Positions 33,805 through 43,761 are shown, counted from the stretch's first letter. The stretch is DNA of 64,000 nucleotides from Chelativorans petroleitrophicus (GCF_025398195.1 NZ_JAODNV010000011.1:1-64000), one strand, 5' to 3'. The notes: generated from the letters alone by a model not told the origin. Program-made: numbers and translations.

Positions 33805-34247
33805 TCGGGAAGCGATATACGGCCCTGTTCGTCTAGAGGGAAGCCCGGATTGTGGGCGACCTCCCAGAGATTGCCCTCGGTGTCGCGGAAATAGCCCTGC
33901 ACGCCGCCGAAGAAGGCACGCTGGGCGGGCTTGACTATGCGGCCGCCGGCCTTCTCCGCCATTTCCAGGATGAGACCGACCTCTGGCTCCGTGCGTGTGT
34001 TATAGGCAAGCGCCACGCTCGACGATGCCGTCGCCGCCCGCTCGTGGTCCCCGTCGCCCTCCCCGATATCCGCCGCCATCTCCGCGCGCGGCCACAGCGC
34101 GAGGATCATGCCGCCCATCTGGAAGAAGGCTACGCCCTCGGTGATCTTCCGGTTACGCTCAAGCCCCATGGCTTCATAGAAGCGCACTGCCCGGTCGAGA
34201 TCATCCACGCCAAGCGTGACGATGGATATGCGTGGTTCCAGTTTCAT
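33801..34247 (-). CDS. VOC (glyoxalase/bleomycin-resistance fold) protein
   Basis: The 148-residue protein shows the paired beta-alpha-beta-beta-beta units of the VOC fold: ISIVTLGVDDLDRAVRFYEA (7-26) and a C-terminal GVQGYFRDTEGNLWEVAHNP (about 118-137) with the usual metal-ligand Glu in NLWEV. The substrate is unknown. It is co-translated with the CoA-binding gene downstream. Confidence 0.85.
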   Translation of the reverse strand: MKLEPRISIVTLGVDDLDRAVRFYEAMGLERNRKITEGVAFFQMGGMILALWPRAEMAADIGEGDGDHERAATASSSVALAYNTRTEPEVGLILEMAEKAGGRIVKPAQRAFFGGVQGYFRDTEGNLWEVAHNPGFPLDEQGRISLPE

Positions 34248-34320
34248 TTGAATCCAAAATGGCTCCGGAGAATTGAGAACAATTGCGCGGAAGAATGCTC
34301 GTCCAATTGGATTGATTGGC

Positions 34321-34470
34321 TCACTTTTCCTGGCATTTCGCGAGTTGGCCGTCCCATAGTGTTAATTTGAAGTAGCTTTCGGCCATCCATCTCGTATCTA
34401 CTGCATCTATCGGATCATGCAGACTCATTCGCTCGAGTTTTCCTTCCGAGAAGTTCTGAATTCTCGCCAT
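34321..34470 (-). CDS. Small hypothetical protein (49 residues) coupled to enoyl-CoA hydratase
   Basis: The ATG at 34470 lies 2 bases after the hydratase stop, and GGGGGAG sits 6 bases upstream of it. The 49-residue product begins MARIQNFSEGKLERM and ends LAKCQEK. It has no signal peptide or membrane helix and is not recognised as any family. The strong ribosome-binding site and tight spacing support a real translated small gene. Confidence 0.45.
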   Translation of the reverse strand: MARIQNFSEGKLERMSLHDPIDAVDTRWMAESYFKLTLWDGQLAKCQEK

Positions 34471-34472
34471 AC

Positions 34473-35294
34473 TCACTCCCCCGTCCATTGCGGCTCGCGT
34501 TTTTCGATAAAGGCACCGATACCCTCTTCCGCGTCCCGCGCCAGCATGTTCTCCACCATCACGCGCGCGGTATATTCATACGCATCCGACAGGCCCATCT
34601 CGGCCTGGGCGTAAAAAGCCTCTTTGCCGATCTTGAGCGTCAACGGCGATTTCGAAGCTATGGTTCCGGCGAGCTCAGCCACAGCCGCCTGCACTTCGCC
34701 AGAGGGCACCACGCGGTTGACGAGACCGAAGGAAAGCGCCTTCTGCGCGTCAATCATCTCTCCGGTCAGAAGCATCTCCATGGCGTGCTTGCGCGAAACG
34801 TTGCGCGACAGTGCCACCATTGGCGTGGAGCAGAACAGGCCGATATTGACCCCAGGTGTTGCAAAGCGGGCCTGATCGCTCGCCACCGCCAGATCGCAGG
34901 AAGCGACGAGCTGGCAGCCGGCCGCCGTCGCCACGCCGTCCACGGCCGCAATTACGGGCTTCGGATGGCTCACGATCGTCTGCATAAGGGACGAGCACAG
35001 CGCCATGGCGTTGGTAAAGAACGTCCTGCCGCGGTCCGAGTCTTTCCGGTGCGCCGTCAGTTCCTTGAGATCGTGGCCGGCCGAGAACACCTTGCCTCCG
35101 TGCGCCAGAACGATCACACGCACCGCCTTGTCCTCGCGGGCGCGGTCAAGAGCGGCTTTCAGTGCCTCCATCATTGCCATGGAAAGCGCGTTGGCCGGCG
35201 GATTCCGCAAGGTGAGCGTCAGCACGCCCCCATCCAGCCGGCTTTCCACGAGGCCCACAGTTTCGCCACGGGCGGGCACGACAATTTCGGCCAT
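34473..35294 (-). CDS. Enoyl-CoA hydratase/isomerase family protein
   Basis: The 273-residue crotonase-fold protein carries the oxyanion-hole segments FSAGHDLKEL (about 69-78) and DGVATAAGCQLVASCDLAVA (about 118-137). Glu residues used by classic hydratases are not in their usual places: the position after FATPGVNIGLFC lacks the second acid. This pattern is that of ECHDC3-like proteins, whose reaction is unknown. It is monocistronic apart from the small ORF downstream. Confidence 0.78.
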   Translation of the reverse strand: MAEIVVPARGETVGLVESRLDGGVLTLTLRNPPANALSMAMMEALKAALDRAREDKAVRVIVLAHGGKVFSAGHDLKELTAHRKDSDRGRTFFTNAMALCSSLMQTIVSHPKPVIAAVDGVATAAGCQLVASCDLAVASDQARFATPGVNIGLFCSTPMVALSRNVSRKHAMEMLLTGEMIDAQKALSFGLVNRVVPSGEVQAAVAELAGTIASKSPLTLKIGKEAFYAQAEMGLSDAYEYTARVMVENMLARDAEEGIGAFIEKREPQWTGE

Positions 35295-35486
35295 TCCTCG
35301 CCTCCTTCATCTCACTCCTCACCTAACATAGGGCGGCAAGAAGAACAGCCTCCAATCTACGCCGCGCAGGTCTCACTATGACGGAAGGCCACGCAAACGG
35401 GTACAGAATTTGTGGTATTATATTACCTATTTCGTAAGCGATTGATTCAACGATGCTTTTCTTTCTGCACTCCAGCAATAACCCTT

Positions 35487-35515
35487 GACATGCAATTAAG
35501 CGCCTCTTATAAGCC
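35487..35515 (+). promoter_or_regulatory. Sigma-70 promoter of rplM-rpsI
   Basis: A perfect TTGACA (35487-35492) and TATAAG (35510-35515) are separated by exactly 17 bases. Transcription would start near 35522, leaving a leader of about 105 bases before rplM, room for ribosomal-protein autoregulation. The rest of the 332-base gap from 35295 holds no gene, and an AT-rich patch lies near 35420-35450. Confidence 0.8.
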
Positions 35516-35626
35516 GCCAGTCGCCGCACCTGCCGGCATTTCGAGGGTTCGCTCGGCGGGCCATCGGTTTAAGCAACAAGAAACGCTCTGCCTTGCGGCA
35601 GGGATCTGAAGACGGACAGGACAGTC

Positions 35627-36088
35627 ATGAAGACCTTCTCGCAGAAACCTGCGGAGGTGACGAAGAAATGGGTGCTGATCGACGCTGAAGGGCTCGTCGT
35701 CGGCCGCCTCGCCTCTATCGTTGCCAACCGCCTGCGCGGCAAGCACAAGCCCACCTATACGCCGCATGTGGATGATGGCGACAACGTCATCGTCATCAAT
35801 GCGGACAAGGTGGTGTTCACCGGCCGGAAATACCAGAACAAGAAGTATTACTGGCATACGGGCCATCCTGGCGGCATCAAGGAGCGCACGGCGCGCGAAA
35901 TTCTCGAGGGCCGGTTCCCCGAGCGCGTGGTGGAAAAGGCCGTGGAACGCATGATCCCACGCGGGCCGCTTGGACGGCGCCAGATGAAGAACCTGCGCGT
36001 CTATGCCGGTCCCGACCATCCACACGAGGCGCAGCAGCCCGAGAAGCTCGACATTGCGGCGCTGAATAAGAAGAACGTAAGGGTCTAG
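35627..36088 (+). CDS. rplM: 50S ribosomal protein L13
   Basis: The 153-residue protein aligns with L13 along its length: [20 protein letters not shown] (14-33), the [18 protein letters not shown] block and the [19 protein letters not shown] signature (about 110-128). It binds 23S rRNA early in 50S assembly. The start ATG 35627 follows GGACAGGACAG. rpsI follows 4 bases after the stop, the universal L13-S9 pair. Confidence 0.97.
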   Translation: MKTFSQKPAEVTKKWVLIDAEGLVVGRLASIVANRLRGKHKPTYTPHVDDGDNVIVINADKVVFTGRKYQNKKYYWHTGHPGGIKERTAREILEGRFPERVVEKAVERMIPRGPLGRRQMKNLRVYAGPDHPHEAQQPEKLDIAALNKKNVRV

Positions 36089-36092
36089 GCCT

Positions 36093-36572
36093 ATGGCTGA
36101 AATCAACTCCCTCCAGGAACTCGGCGCGACCACCCAGACGGCAACTGCTCCTGAAGCTCCGGTGCACGTGCAGAAGCTCGACGCCCATGGTCGGGCCTAC
36201 GCTACCGGCAAACGCAAGAACGCGATCGCCCGCGTTTGGGTGAAGCCGGGCACGGGCAAGATCATCGTCAACGACAAGGAATTCAGCGAATATTTCGCTC
36301 GCCCGGTGCTGCAGATGATCCTGCAGCAGCCGATCGTAGCCGCCAACCGCAACGGGCAGTACGACATCGTCGCCACCGTGAAGGGCGGCGGCCTTTCGGG
36401 CCAAGCCGGTGCGGTTCGCCATGGCATTTCCAAGGCGCTCACCTATTACGAGCCGGAACTGCGTGCGGTTCTCAAGAAGGGCGGGTTCCTTACCCGCGAC
36501 GCTCGCGTCGTGGAGCGCAAGAAGTACGGCCGCCGCAAGGCCCGCCGTTCCTTCCAGTTCTCCAAGCGCTAA
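36093..36572 (+). CDS. rpsI: 30S ribosomal protein S9
   Basis: The 159-residue protein has the S9 core [20 protein letters not shown] (about 31-50) and the basic C-terminal tail ending FQFSKR, whose last residues reach the P-site tRNA. An extended N-terminal part of about 30 residues (Ala/Glu/Thr-rich) is typical of alphaproteobacteria. It is followed by a strong terminator. Confidence 0.97.
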   Translation: MAEINSLQELGATTQTATAPEAPVHVQKLDAHGRAYATGKRKNAIARVWVKPGTGKIIVNDKEFSEYFARPVLQMILQQPIVAANRNGQYDIVATVKGGGLSGQAGAVRHGISKALTYYEPELRAVLKKGGFLTRDARVVERKKYGRRKARRSFQFSKR

Positions 36573-36596
36573 GGCTCGGGCGCATATCATTTATGG

Positions 36597-36623
36597 AAAG
36601 CGGGCCTCCGGGCCCGCTTTTTT
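36597..36623 (+). terminator. Rho-independent terminator of rplM-rpsI
   Basis: Perfect 10-base arms AAAGCGGGCC and GGCCCGCTTT surround a TCCG loop and run into six T residues. It lies 25 bases after the rpsI stop. Confidence 0.9.
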
Positions 36624-36681
36624 GTTGCGCGAGCGTCGCGCGCTGCCTAGCCGTGTTCGGTGCCGAAGGAAATTGCCAACC

Positions 36682-37632
36682 ATGCCATCGAAATCCATCG
36701 ATCATGCATTTACCGCGCGGCACGCGCTGGGTGCGGCCAGCGACCCGACCTATGCGGGCGCGCTGTCCTTCATGCGCCGCAGATTCACTAAGAATGTGAA
36801 GGGCGCGGACGCTGTGATATGGGGCATTCCTTTTGACGCGGCAGTGTCGAACAGGCCGGGCGCGCGCTTCGGTCCGCAGGCGATCCGGCGAGCCTCGGCG
36901 ATTTTCGACAACGACCCGCAATATCCTTTCAGCCTGGACCTTTTCGAGGCGCTTTCGGTCGTCGATTACGGCGACTGCCTCCTTGACTATGGCCGGCCTG
37001 ACAGGGCTCCCGCCATGATCGAGCGGGAAGCGTCGAAGATTCTGGCTTCAGGCGCATTTCTCGTCTCTCTCGGCGGAGATCATTTCGTCACCTGGCCTCT
37101 GCTCAGGGCGCACGCGGAAAAACATGGCTCGCCGCTTGCCCTCGTCCAGTTCGACGCGCATCAGGACACCTGGCCGGATGACGGCAAGCGCGTGGATCAC
37201 GGCTCCTTTGTAGGCCGCGCCGTGCGCGAGGACATCATCGACCCAGCCCGCTCCATTCAGGTGGGCATCCGCACGCATGCGCCGGAAGATTGCGGTATCC
37301 GCATCCTGCACGGGTTCGACCTCGAGGAGATGAGAGCTGAGGAGATTGCCGAAATCATCCTCGGACATGTCGGAGAGACTCCGGCCTATGTCACCTTCGA
37401 CATAGACTGCCTCGATCCAGCCTTTGCCCCCGGCACCGGGACGCCGGTGGCGGGCGGCCCCTCCTCCGCCAAGATGCTGTCTGTGCTGCGCCGGCTGGGC
37501 GGGCTCAACATCGTCGGTGCGGATGTGGTGGAGGTCGCGCCGCCCTATGACCATGCGGACATCACGGCCATTGCGGGTGCGGCCGTGGCGATGCACTATC
37601 TGGGTCTCCTGGCCGAGCGGAAGCGACGATAG
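36682..37632 (+). CDS. speB: Agmatinase / ureohydrolase family protein
   Basis: The 316-residue Mn-dependent ureohydrolase has all three metal motifs: GGDH in SLGGDHFVTWP (about 135-145), DAHQD (about 158-162) and the FDIDCLDPAFAPGTGTP block (about 236-252). Agmatinase gives putrescine and urea; related guanidinobutyrases share these motifs, so the exact substrate is less certain. The frame is open upstream into rpsI, but ATG 36682 fits the family start. argC follows 87 bases later. Confidence 0.85.
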   Translation: MPSKSIDHAFTARHALGAASDPTYAGALSFMRRRFTKNVKGADAVIWGIPFDAAVSNRPGARFGPQAIRRASAIFDNDPQYPFSLDLFEALSVVDYGDCLLDYGRPDRAPAMIEREASKILASGAFLVSLGGDHFVTWPLLRAHAEKHGSPLALVQFDAHQDTWPDDGKRVDHGSFVGRAVREDIIDPARSIQVGIRTHAPEDCGIRILHGFDLEEMRAEEIAEIILGHVGETPAYVTFDIDCLDPAFAPGTGTPVAGGPSSAKMLSVLRRLGGLNIVGADVVEVAPPYDHADITAIAGAAVAMHYLGLLAERKRR

Positions 37633-37719
37633 GCTTGAAGGGATGATTCAAGAAGTTTCCGGATTGATTCCGGATTCGGCCCCAACCATCTGAAACAGAC
37701 TCTTTTCGGGCGATAACCC

Positions 37720-38652
37720 ATGACGGCAAAAATCTTCATCGACGGTGAGCACGGCACGACGGGGCTGCAAATACGCGCGCGGCTTGCCGGGCGCAAGGAC
37801 ATCGAGCTCATTTCGGTTCCGGCGGAGCGGCGCAAGGACCCAGCGGCCCGCGCCGAGTTCCTGAACGCCGCCGACATCGCCATTCTGTGCCTGCCCGACG
37901 ATGCCGCGCGCGAGAGCGTATCGCTGATCGAGAACGATACGACGCGGGTGATCGATGCCTCGACCGCCCATCGGGTGGCGGATGGCTGGACCTACGGATT
38001 CGCTGAGATGGATGGCGGCCAAGCGGAGGCCATCGCAAAGGCCAAGCGCGTGGCGAATCCAGGCTGCTGGCCGCAGGGACCCATCGCGCTTCTGCGCCCC
38101 CTGATATCGGCCGGTCTGCTTCCGGCCGACTTCCCGGTCACGGTCAACGGCATTTCTGGCTATACAGGCGGCGGGCGGTCCATGATCGAGGATTATGAAG
38201 CCAAGGGCGAGGATGCACCCGAGTTCCTGCCCTACGGCCTCACGCTTTCGCACAAGCATCTGCCGGAGCTGCGCGCCTATGCCAAACTCGCCCGCGACCC
38301 CCTGATACAGCCCGCGGTCGGCAATTTCGCCCAAGGGATGATCACCGCCGTTCCCTTGCAGCTCGGTCATCTCGATCGTGTGCCGAAAGGTGAGGAACTC
38401 TACGAGGCGATCGCCGGGCACTATGCCGGGCTTAAGGCAAGTCTGGTCGAGGTGGCGCCCCTCACGGCCATCGAACGTTCGCCGGAAATCGAGCCGGAAC
38501 GCTTCAACAACACGGACCGAATGCGGCTTTACGTCTTCGCCAACGATGCGCGCGCGCAGGCGCTGCTGCTTGCCGTCTATGACAATCTCGGCAAGGGCGC
38601 ATCAGGTGCGGCGGTGCAGAACCTGGACCTGATGCTGAACGGAGCGGGTTGA
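37720..38652 (+). CDS. argC: N-acetyl-gamma-glutamyl-phosphate reductase (type 2)
   Basis: The 310-residue NADPH-dependent enzyme performs the third step of arginine biosynthesis. The catalytic Cys lies in VANPGCWPQG (about 107-116), followed by NGISGYTGGGRSMIEDY. The short length and FIDGEHGTTGLQI N-terminus mark the compact type 2 form common in alphaproteobacteria, which here lies beside rplM-rpsI as in many Rhizobiales. Confidence 0.93.
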   Translation: MTAKIFIDGEHGTTGLQIRARLAGRKDIELISVPAERRKDPAARAEFLNAADIAILCLPDDAARESVSLIENDTTRVIDASTAHRVADGWTYGFAEMDGGQAEAIAKAKRVANPGCWPQGPIALLRPLISAGLLPADFPVTVNGISGYTGGGRSMIEDYEAKGEDAPEFLPYGLTLSHKHLPELRAYAKLARDPLIQPAVGNFAQGMITAVPLQLGHLDRVPKGEELYEAIAGHYAGLKASLVEVAPLTAIERSPEIEPERFNNTDRMRLYVFANDARAQALLLAVYDNLGKGASGAAVQNLDLMLNGAG

Positions 38653-38673
38653 GAAGCCCGCCTGCAAGCGCGA

Positions 38674-39780
38674 TCAGCCCACGCTGGACACCCGATCGAA
38701 ATCTTCAGAAGCAAGCGCGCCGGAGGGGTAGCTCCCTCTGGTGGCGCGCCAGTGGGCCGTGGCAAAGCCCAGGACAACCAAGGCGGCAGCCTGATGGAGC
38801 AGCGCCCAACCAAGCGGCGCGACCAGGAGGAGCGTGGCGATTCCGATTGCCGCCTGCAGTGAGACAAGCACGAAGAGAAGTACGGCACGGCGCGCGTGGG
38901 TGGTGCCGGGTTCAGAACGCCAGACCGCGATCGCGTGCCAGAGCGAGAGGGGGAGCACCGTATAGGCGCCGAGACGGTGCACGAACTGAACGGTCTTCGG
39001 GTTTTCGAACAGGTTCACCCATACCGGTTCCTGCGTGAAAAGCCCGCCGGGAATGAGCGCGCCGTCCATCAGCGGCCAGGTATTGTAGGTCGCCCCCGCA
39101 TCGAGGCCGGCGACAAGCCCGCCGAGATAGATCTGCACGAGAACGGCGACGACGAGCCAGCCGGAAAAGCGGCGCGTCCCGTAGCTCGACGGCCCGGTGC
39201 TGTGAGGGGCTAGCCCCCGCGCGACGGCCATCGTAGCGACGAAGATGAGGCAGGCGATGGTAAGATGCGTGGCGAGTCTGTACTGGCTCACGTCGACGCG
39301 GTCGACCAGACCCGAGGCTACCATCCACCACCCGACGGCTCCCTGAACGCCGCCCAAAGCCAGAATGCCGAGAAGCTTCAGTTTAAGGTGACTTTCCAGC
39401 CGTCCGGTTACCCAGAAGAAGAGAAGCGGCAGGGCGAAGACAAAGCCCACGCCGCGCGCCAGAAGTCGGTGCGCCCATTCCCACCAGAAAATCACCTTGA
39501 ACTCGTCAAGGCTCATGCCGCGATTGATCTGCTGGTATTCCGGTATCTGCCGGTACTTGTCGAATTCCTCCTGCCATTGAGCGGCATTGAGCGGCGGGAT
39601 CACACCATGAATGGGCTTCCATTCGGTAATTGACAGGCCGGAATCGGTAAGCCGCGTCGCTCCTCCGACCAGCACCAAGGCGAACAACAGTATGAGAACG
39701 CAATAGAGCCAAACGCGCAACCAGAGGCGGTTGCGATGTTCATCGATGCGGCTTGAGGTCTTCAACTCGGTCGCAGTCAC
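38674..39780 (-). CDS. ctaA: Heme A synthase (COX15/CtaA)
   Basis: The 368-residue protein has eight predicted membrane helices and the heme-ligand histidines in [35 protein letters not shown] and ALLHQAAAL. The N-terminal [18 protein letters not shown] motif is diagnostic. It hydroxylates heme O to heme A for cytochrome aa3 oxidase in the inner membrane. The open frame runs much further upstream, but the family starts at GTG 39780 (MTATELK). It faces argC convergently. Confidence 0.92.
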   Translation of the reverse strand: MTATELKTSSRIDEHRNRLWLRVWLYCVLILLFALVLVGGATRLTDSGLSITEWKPIHGVIPPLNAAQWQEEFDKYRQIPEYQQINRGMSLDEFKVIFWWEWAHRLLARGVGFVFALPLLFFWVTGRLESHLKLKLLGILALGGVQGAVGWWMVASGLVDRVDVSQYRLATHLTIACLIFVATMAVARGLAPHSTGPSSYGTRRFSGWLVVAVLVQIYLGGLVAGLDAGATYNTWPLMDGALIPGGLFTQEPVWVNLFENPKTVQFVHRLGAYTVLPLSLWHAIAVWRSEPGTTHARRAVLLFVLVSLQAAIGIATLLLVAPLGWALLHQAAALVVLGFATAHWRATRGSYPSGALASEDFDRVSSVG

Positions 39781-39930
39781 GGCTTTTCCATCCAGATGAC
39801 GAGCTAGGTGGACCAAAGCCACCCTGCTTGCAAGGCTTCGCTGCGCGACACGAGGTCGCCGCGTGCGGCAATATGGGGCTGTCGGCCAGCTGCCGATTGT
39901 TTTATGGACGGCCGCGAAAGGATTTCCGCG

Positions 39931-40158
39931 ATGCCCGTGCGCCTGAAGAAGTTCATCGGCATGATCGGCCTGCTGCTTCTGGTGGTGATCTATGCCGTCG
40001 TCTCCACGGCGGTGGCCGTAGCGCAGCTTGCCGACAAGAGCGCATGGGTGCATCTGGCCTTCTATTTCTTCACTGGCCTGCTGTGGGTGCTCCCGGCCAT
40101 GCTTCTCATAAAATGGATGGAGGGTAGGCCCCGGCGTGGAACCGATATCGAGCATTGA
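39931..40158 (+). CDS. DUF2842 small membrane protein
   Basis: The 75-residue protein has two membrane helices (about 8-30 and 40-62) and the [20 protein letters not shown] and [12 protein letters not shown] segments typical of DUF2842. ATG 39931 is preferred over an open frame start at 39808. The neighbour of cox15 in this orientation is a common Rhizobiales arrangement. The function is unknown. Confidence 0.8.
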   Translation: MPVRLKKFIGMIGLLLLVVIYAVVSTAVAVAQLADKSAWVHLAFYFFTGLLWVLPAMLLIKWMEGRPRRGTDIEH

Positions 40159-40213
40159 TTCACTTTTTCCGCCTAAGCTGCGGGAAAAATGTGACGAATG
40201 CCGGTATGAGGAC

Positions 40214-41404
40214 ATGGCAGAGATTGCGGCGCCGGAACAGGCAATTTTCCCGACGGAAGGGACGGCTGTCGAAGCCATAGGCTGGTCGGCCCGAGTACTG
40301 CCTGCCGACGAAGCGGGGCTTAAGGCCTATGAAGCCTTTTGCGAAGGCGCCTGCTGGGCGCCGCCGCAAAGTCCGCTTTGGGCAAAGGCCTGGCTGTACG
40401 ATGCTGACGAAAACGGGGTTATCGCCCTGCTTTTCCGCGACGGCGCGCCGGCCATGGCCCTGGCGCTCGAAGTCGTACGTAAGGGCTTCGTACGCGTGGC
40501 GCGCTTTGCCGGCGGGTCACATGCCAACGGAAACTTCCCCGCCCTTCACCCCTCTGCCGGTCCGGAGCGCGGTGATCCTTCGGCCGTTCGGTCCCTCCTG
40601 CAAGGCGTCCGCGCCGCCCGGCCGGACATCGACATGCTCGCGCTCGAGCGGCAGATGGAAAGTCTCGGGAACCATCCAAATCCGCTGCTCACCCTCCCCC
40701 ACACTCAAAGTCCCAATCTGGCGCTTGCCGCCGACCTTACGGGCGGTTTCGACCGGCTTCTGTCGCGCAGCAGCAAGGACCGGCGACGCAAGAAGTACCG
40801 TTCCCAGCTCCGCAAGTTCGAGGCCGCCGGCGGCTACCGCCGCTTTGAAGCGTCCTCGGCAGCTGAGGTGGACAACCTCCTCGACCTGTTCTTCCGGTTC
40901 AAGGGCGAGCGCCTAAAGCGCATGGGTGTTGCGGATACCTTCGCCTCCCCGCATGTGCGCGAAAGCTTCCGCCGTCTTTTCCGCGCCGCCCTCGACACAC
41001 AGCCGTCCCCCTTTGCCCTGCATGCGCTTGAAGTGGGCGGCAAAATCCGTGCCATCACGGGGTCGAGCCGCAGCGGCGACAGGATTATTTGCGAGTTCGG
41101 CGCTTTCGCTGAAGACGAACTTACCAAGGTCGCGCCGGGTGATTTCCTGTCCTATCAAAATATTGCCGAAGCCTGTGCCGAGGGTGTTGCGCTCTACGAT
41201 TTCGGCGTCGGGGACGAGCCCTACAAGCGCGCCTGGTGCGACATCGAAATCCGCCACGCCGATGTGTTTGTCGGCCTGACACGGCGGGGCCGCGCGTTGG
41301 CCATGACGAGCTTTGCCAAGACCGCTGCGAAACGCATGGTCAAGCAGAATCCCACTCTGGCGAGGATTGCGCGACGCGCGCGACAGGTGCTCGGCCGGGG
41401 CTAA
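40214..41404 (+). CDS. CelD/BcsL-type GNAT acetyltransferase of the polysaccharide locus
   Basis: The protein has 396 residues with a paired GNAT-like (FemAB-related) fold: N-terminal [14 protein letters not shown] region, a basic stretch [19 protein letters not shown] (about 192-210), and C-terminal [18 protein letters not shown] (about 340-357), the hallmark of CelD/BcsL acetyltransferases. These are found with polysaccharide genes and are thought to modify sugars or carriers. ATG 40214 is used; a GTG at 40136 that overlaps the DUF2842 gene is an alternative start with a more distant GGAGGG. It converges on the chain-length gene. Confidence 0.75.
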   Translation: MAEIAAPEQAIFPTEGTAVEAIGWSARVLPADEAGLKAYEAFCEGACWAPPQSPLWAKAWLYDADENGVIALLFRDGAPAMALALEVVRKGFVRVARFAGGSHANGNFPALHPSAGPERGDPSAVRSLLQGVRAARPDIDMLALERQMESLGNHPNPLLTLPHTQSPNLALAADLTGGFDRLLSRSSKDRRRKKYRSQLRKFEAAGGYRRFEASSAAEVDNLLDLFFRFKGERLKRMGVADTFASPHVRESFRRLFRAALDTQPSPFALHALEVGGKIRAITGSSRSGDRIICEFGAFAEDELTKVAPGDFLSYQNIAEACAEGVALYDFGVGDEPYKRAWCDIEIRHADVFVGLTRRGRALAMTSFAKTAAKRMVKQNPTLARIARRARQVLGRG

Positions 41405-41406
41405 TG

Positions 41407-43581
41407 TTACGCCGCATCGCGGCCTGGCGGCGCGGAGGGCGGCACGTAGCCGGCAGGGGTGACCAGAAGCGGTTTGCCCAGCCCGCCATCAGCGAGGGCG
41501 GCGGCAGTGGCCGTGACGCGGTTCTCCTGTGGATCGAGGACGCTGACGAGCACTTGCGCGTCGTCCCCCATAAGGCACTTCACGGCGGCGGCATCCGCCG
41601 CTCCGCATTCCACCACCACCACGTCATAAGCGATGGTGAGCGAATTCAGGATGATCGGCAGCCGGTCAAAACCCCGCATGGCATGCTCGGGATCGGCCGT
41701 GCCCACGGGAATGATATGGCAGCTTGAATAGAGGTCGGCGTGGATGACATCGGCGAACTGCGCCCGCACCGCCAGAAGATTCGTAATACCGGCATAGGCC
41801 GTGCTTTCCAGCATGGGCCGCGAGGCGGCACCCGAGGCGGTAAGATCGATGAGCAACACCCGTAGGCCCGCATCGGCCACCTCGCGCGCCACCAGAACGG
41901 CGGTCGCCGCGGCCTCGTCGCCTTCCGGAGAGACGAAGATGGCGCGGGCGATCCCCTTGGAAATCAGTGCTTCGGCCGCCATTTCGATATCGATTTCCCC
42001 GAGGCTGCGCGAGCGGTATGGGCGGCTGGCTTCAGCACCGGTGCCCTGTTTCGGTTCAGCCGTGGAAGCCGTGGGCGGCGGGGTCGCTGCCGGCGCGGCC
42101 TCCCTCTCCACGGTCTCGGTTTCCTCCTCCGCCACTGCAGGCGCGAGGACGGGCATATCGGTAGATTCGGCCTCCAGAGCCCCTTCGGCAGGTCGCAGAG
42201 CGCGGCCGCTGAAAAGCTCCTTCAGAAGCGTGAAGATGAGCATCAGCAGAAGGGTGGCCGCGAAGGCGGCGAGTGTCAGCGGCCCCACTTTCGGAAAATA
42301 GGACTCCGAAGGCACGATGGCGCGCGAGAAGATGCGGGCGTCGACCGGCAGGTAATTGCGGTCCCTGCGCGCGGCGGCCTCGCGATAGCGCGTCAAATAG
42401 GATTCCAAGAGCTCGCGCTGCGCTGCCGCCTGCCGCTCAAGGGCCCTCAACTCGACCTGTTGCTCTTCCGCACGCGCCGATTCGGCCTTGAGCCGCTCCA
42501 CCTCGGCTGCAAGTTCCTCTTCGCGCCTGCGGGCTGTCCCAGCCTCGGTTTCAAGCCCGGCTAAAACCTTCTCGGATTCGGCGCGGATCTGAGTGTCCAG
42601 ATCGGAAAGCTGCGAACGCAGTGCCCTTATGCGCGGATGGTTATCGAGGAGCGTGGTGGACAGTTCAGCGATCTCAGCCTGCAGCTCCACCTGCCGCTCA
42701 CGCAGCCGCTGTATCAGGCCGGAAGCGAGAACATCGGGTAGAGTCTCGGGAGGCACACCGCTTTCGATGGCGGCGCGAACCGATTCGGCCTTGGCTTCGG
42801 CAGCGGACCGGCTGACGCGCACGCGCGACAATTCACTGGACAGTTCGGCGAGCTGCTGCGTCGCCAGGACGGTGTTGTTCCGGCCGATCAGAAGATCCGA
42901 TTGCGCGCGGAACTCCGCCACACGCGCCTCCGCCTCCCTCACGCGCTCGCTGAGATCGGCAATTTCCGGCTCCAGCCATTCCGTCGCATCCACATTGGAC
43001 TGCAGCTTGGCTTCGCGCTGGTTTGCCACATAGGCATCGGCCACTGCATTCACCACCTGCGCGGCAAGCTCCGGATCCTCGGAGGAAAACTGGATGACGA
43101 TGACGCGGGAATCCTCCACGCGGTAGACATTGAGCTTTTCACGGAAGGCGCGCAGCACCCTTTCCTCCGGCGGGATGCTGGAAGGGCTTTTCAGGCCAAC
43201 GGTTATGAGCGTCCGCTCAAGTAAAGAATCTGTGGCCTTGAACTCTTCCCGGCTCGCCAGATTGAGCTCCCGGGCAACCCGCGTCAGCACTTCCGACGAG
43301 GTGATGACTTCCACCTGGCTGGCGACACCCTCCTCGTCGAGAATGGCGGAATCGCTGTTGGTGCCCGCCGCCTGCGGCCGCGTGTAGACCGACTCGCGCG
43401 TCTCGATCAGCACCCGAGTTTCGGCGCGATAAAGGGGGGTGACGAGGAGCAGGAGCACGAAGACGGCGGCCGCAACCACAAGGGAGACAAGCAGGATGCG
43501 CCGCCAATCGCGCCGGACGCTCGCCAGCAGCCGGCCAAGATCGACATCCACGTCGTTGACATCAGGCGCGCGGCTGTTCAT
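41407..43581 (-). CDS. Exopolysaccharide chain-length protein with a degenerate tyrosine-kinase domain
   Basis: The 724-residue protein has a Wzz domain: helix 1 at about 24-47, a long periplasmic coiled coil (about 180-420, with many Glu/Arg/Ala heptads) and helix 2 near 440-465. The last 190 residues form a BY-kinase/MinD-like domain. In that domain the Walker A region reads FVSPEGDEAAATA, with no GK[ST], while the Walker A' strand VLLIDLTASG is kept. No tyrosine cluster ends the protein. The kinase half is therefore probably inactive and may be a regulator or binding module. It is divergent from wza, with a CtrA-like site between them. Confidence 0.82.
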   Translation of the reverse strand: MNSRAPDVNDVDVDLGRLLASVRRDWRRILLVSLVVAAAVFVLLLLVTPLYRAETRVLIETRESVYTRPQAAGTNSDSAILDEEGVASQVEVITSSEVLTRVARELNLASREEFKATDSLLERTLITVGLKSPSSIPPEERVLRAFREKLNVYRVEDSRVIVIQFSSEDPELAAQVVNAVADAYVANQREAKLQSNVDATEWLEPEIADLSERVREAEARVAEFRAQSDLLIGRNNTVLATQQLAELSSELSRVRVSRSAAEAKAESVRAAIESGVPPETLPDVLASGLIQRLRERQVELQAEIAELSTTLLDNHPRIRALRSQLSDLDTQIRAESEKVLAGLETEAGTARRREEELAAEVERLKAESARAEEQQVELRALERQAAAQRELLESYLTRYREAAARRDRNYLPVDARIFSRAIVPSESYFPKVGPLTLAAFAATLLLMLIFTLLKELFSGRALRPAEGALEAESTDMPVLAPAVAEEETETVEREAAPAATPPPTASTAEPKQGTGAEASRPYRSRSLGEIDIEMAAEALISKGIARAIFVSPEGDEAAATAVLVAREVADAGLRVLLIDLTASGAASRPMLESTAYAGITNLLAVRAQFADVIHADLYSSCHIIPVGTADPEHAMRGFDRLPIILNSLTIAYDVVVVECGAADAAAVKCLMGDDAQVLVSVLDPQENRVTATAAALADGGLGKPLLVTPAGYVPPSAPPGRDAA

Positions 43582-43677
43582 CCACCCTCTCCGGATCGCT
43601 CGACTGTCAAGGTAAATGCACATGGTAACCAGCAGGTTAACCGGCGCATCTCACGCTTCCTGCCCCGCGGCGGCAAC

Positions 43678-43693
43678 TTAACCGAGCATTAAC
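43678..43693. promoter_or_regulatory. CtrA-like binding box in the wza divergent promoter
   Basis: TTAACCGAGCATTAAC fits the CtrA consensus TTAA-N7-TTAAC exactly. It lies between the divergent chain-length gene (start 43581) and wza (start 43762). A further TTAACC lies near 43637. CtrA is a cell-cycle regulator that controls envelope genes in alphaproteobacteria. Confidence 0.5.
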
Positions 43694-43761
43694 CCTGATG
43701 TTTCAATAACGTCAGAGTTATGGCATTCGCAGGATGCCGCCCGGGAGATCGCAATCCGGCT

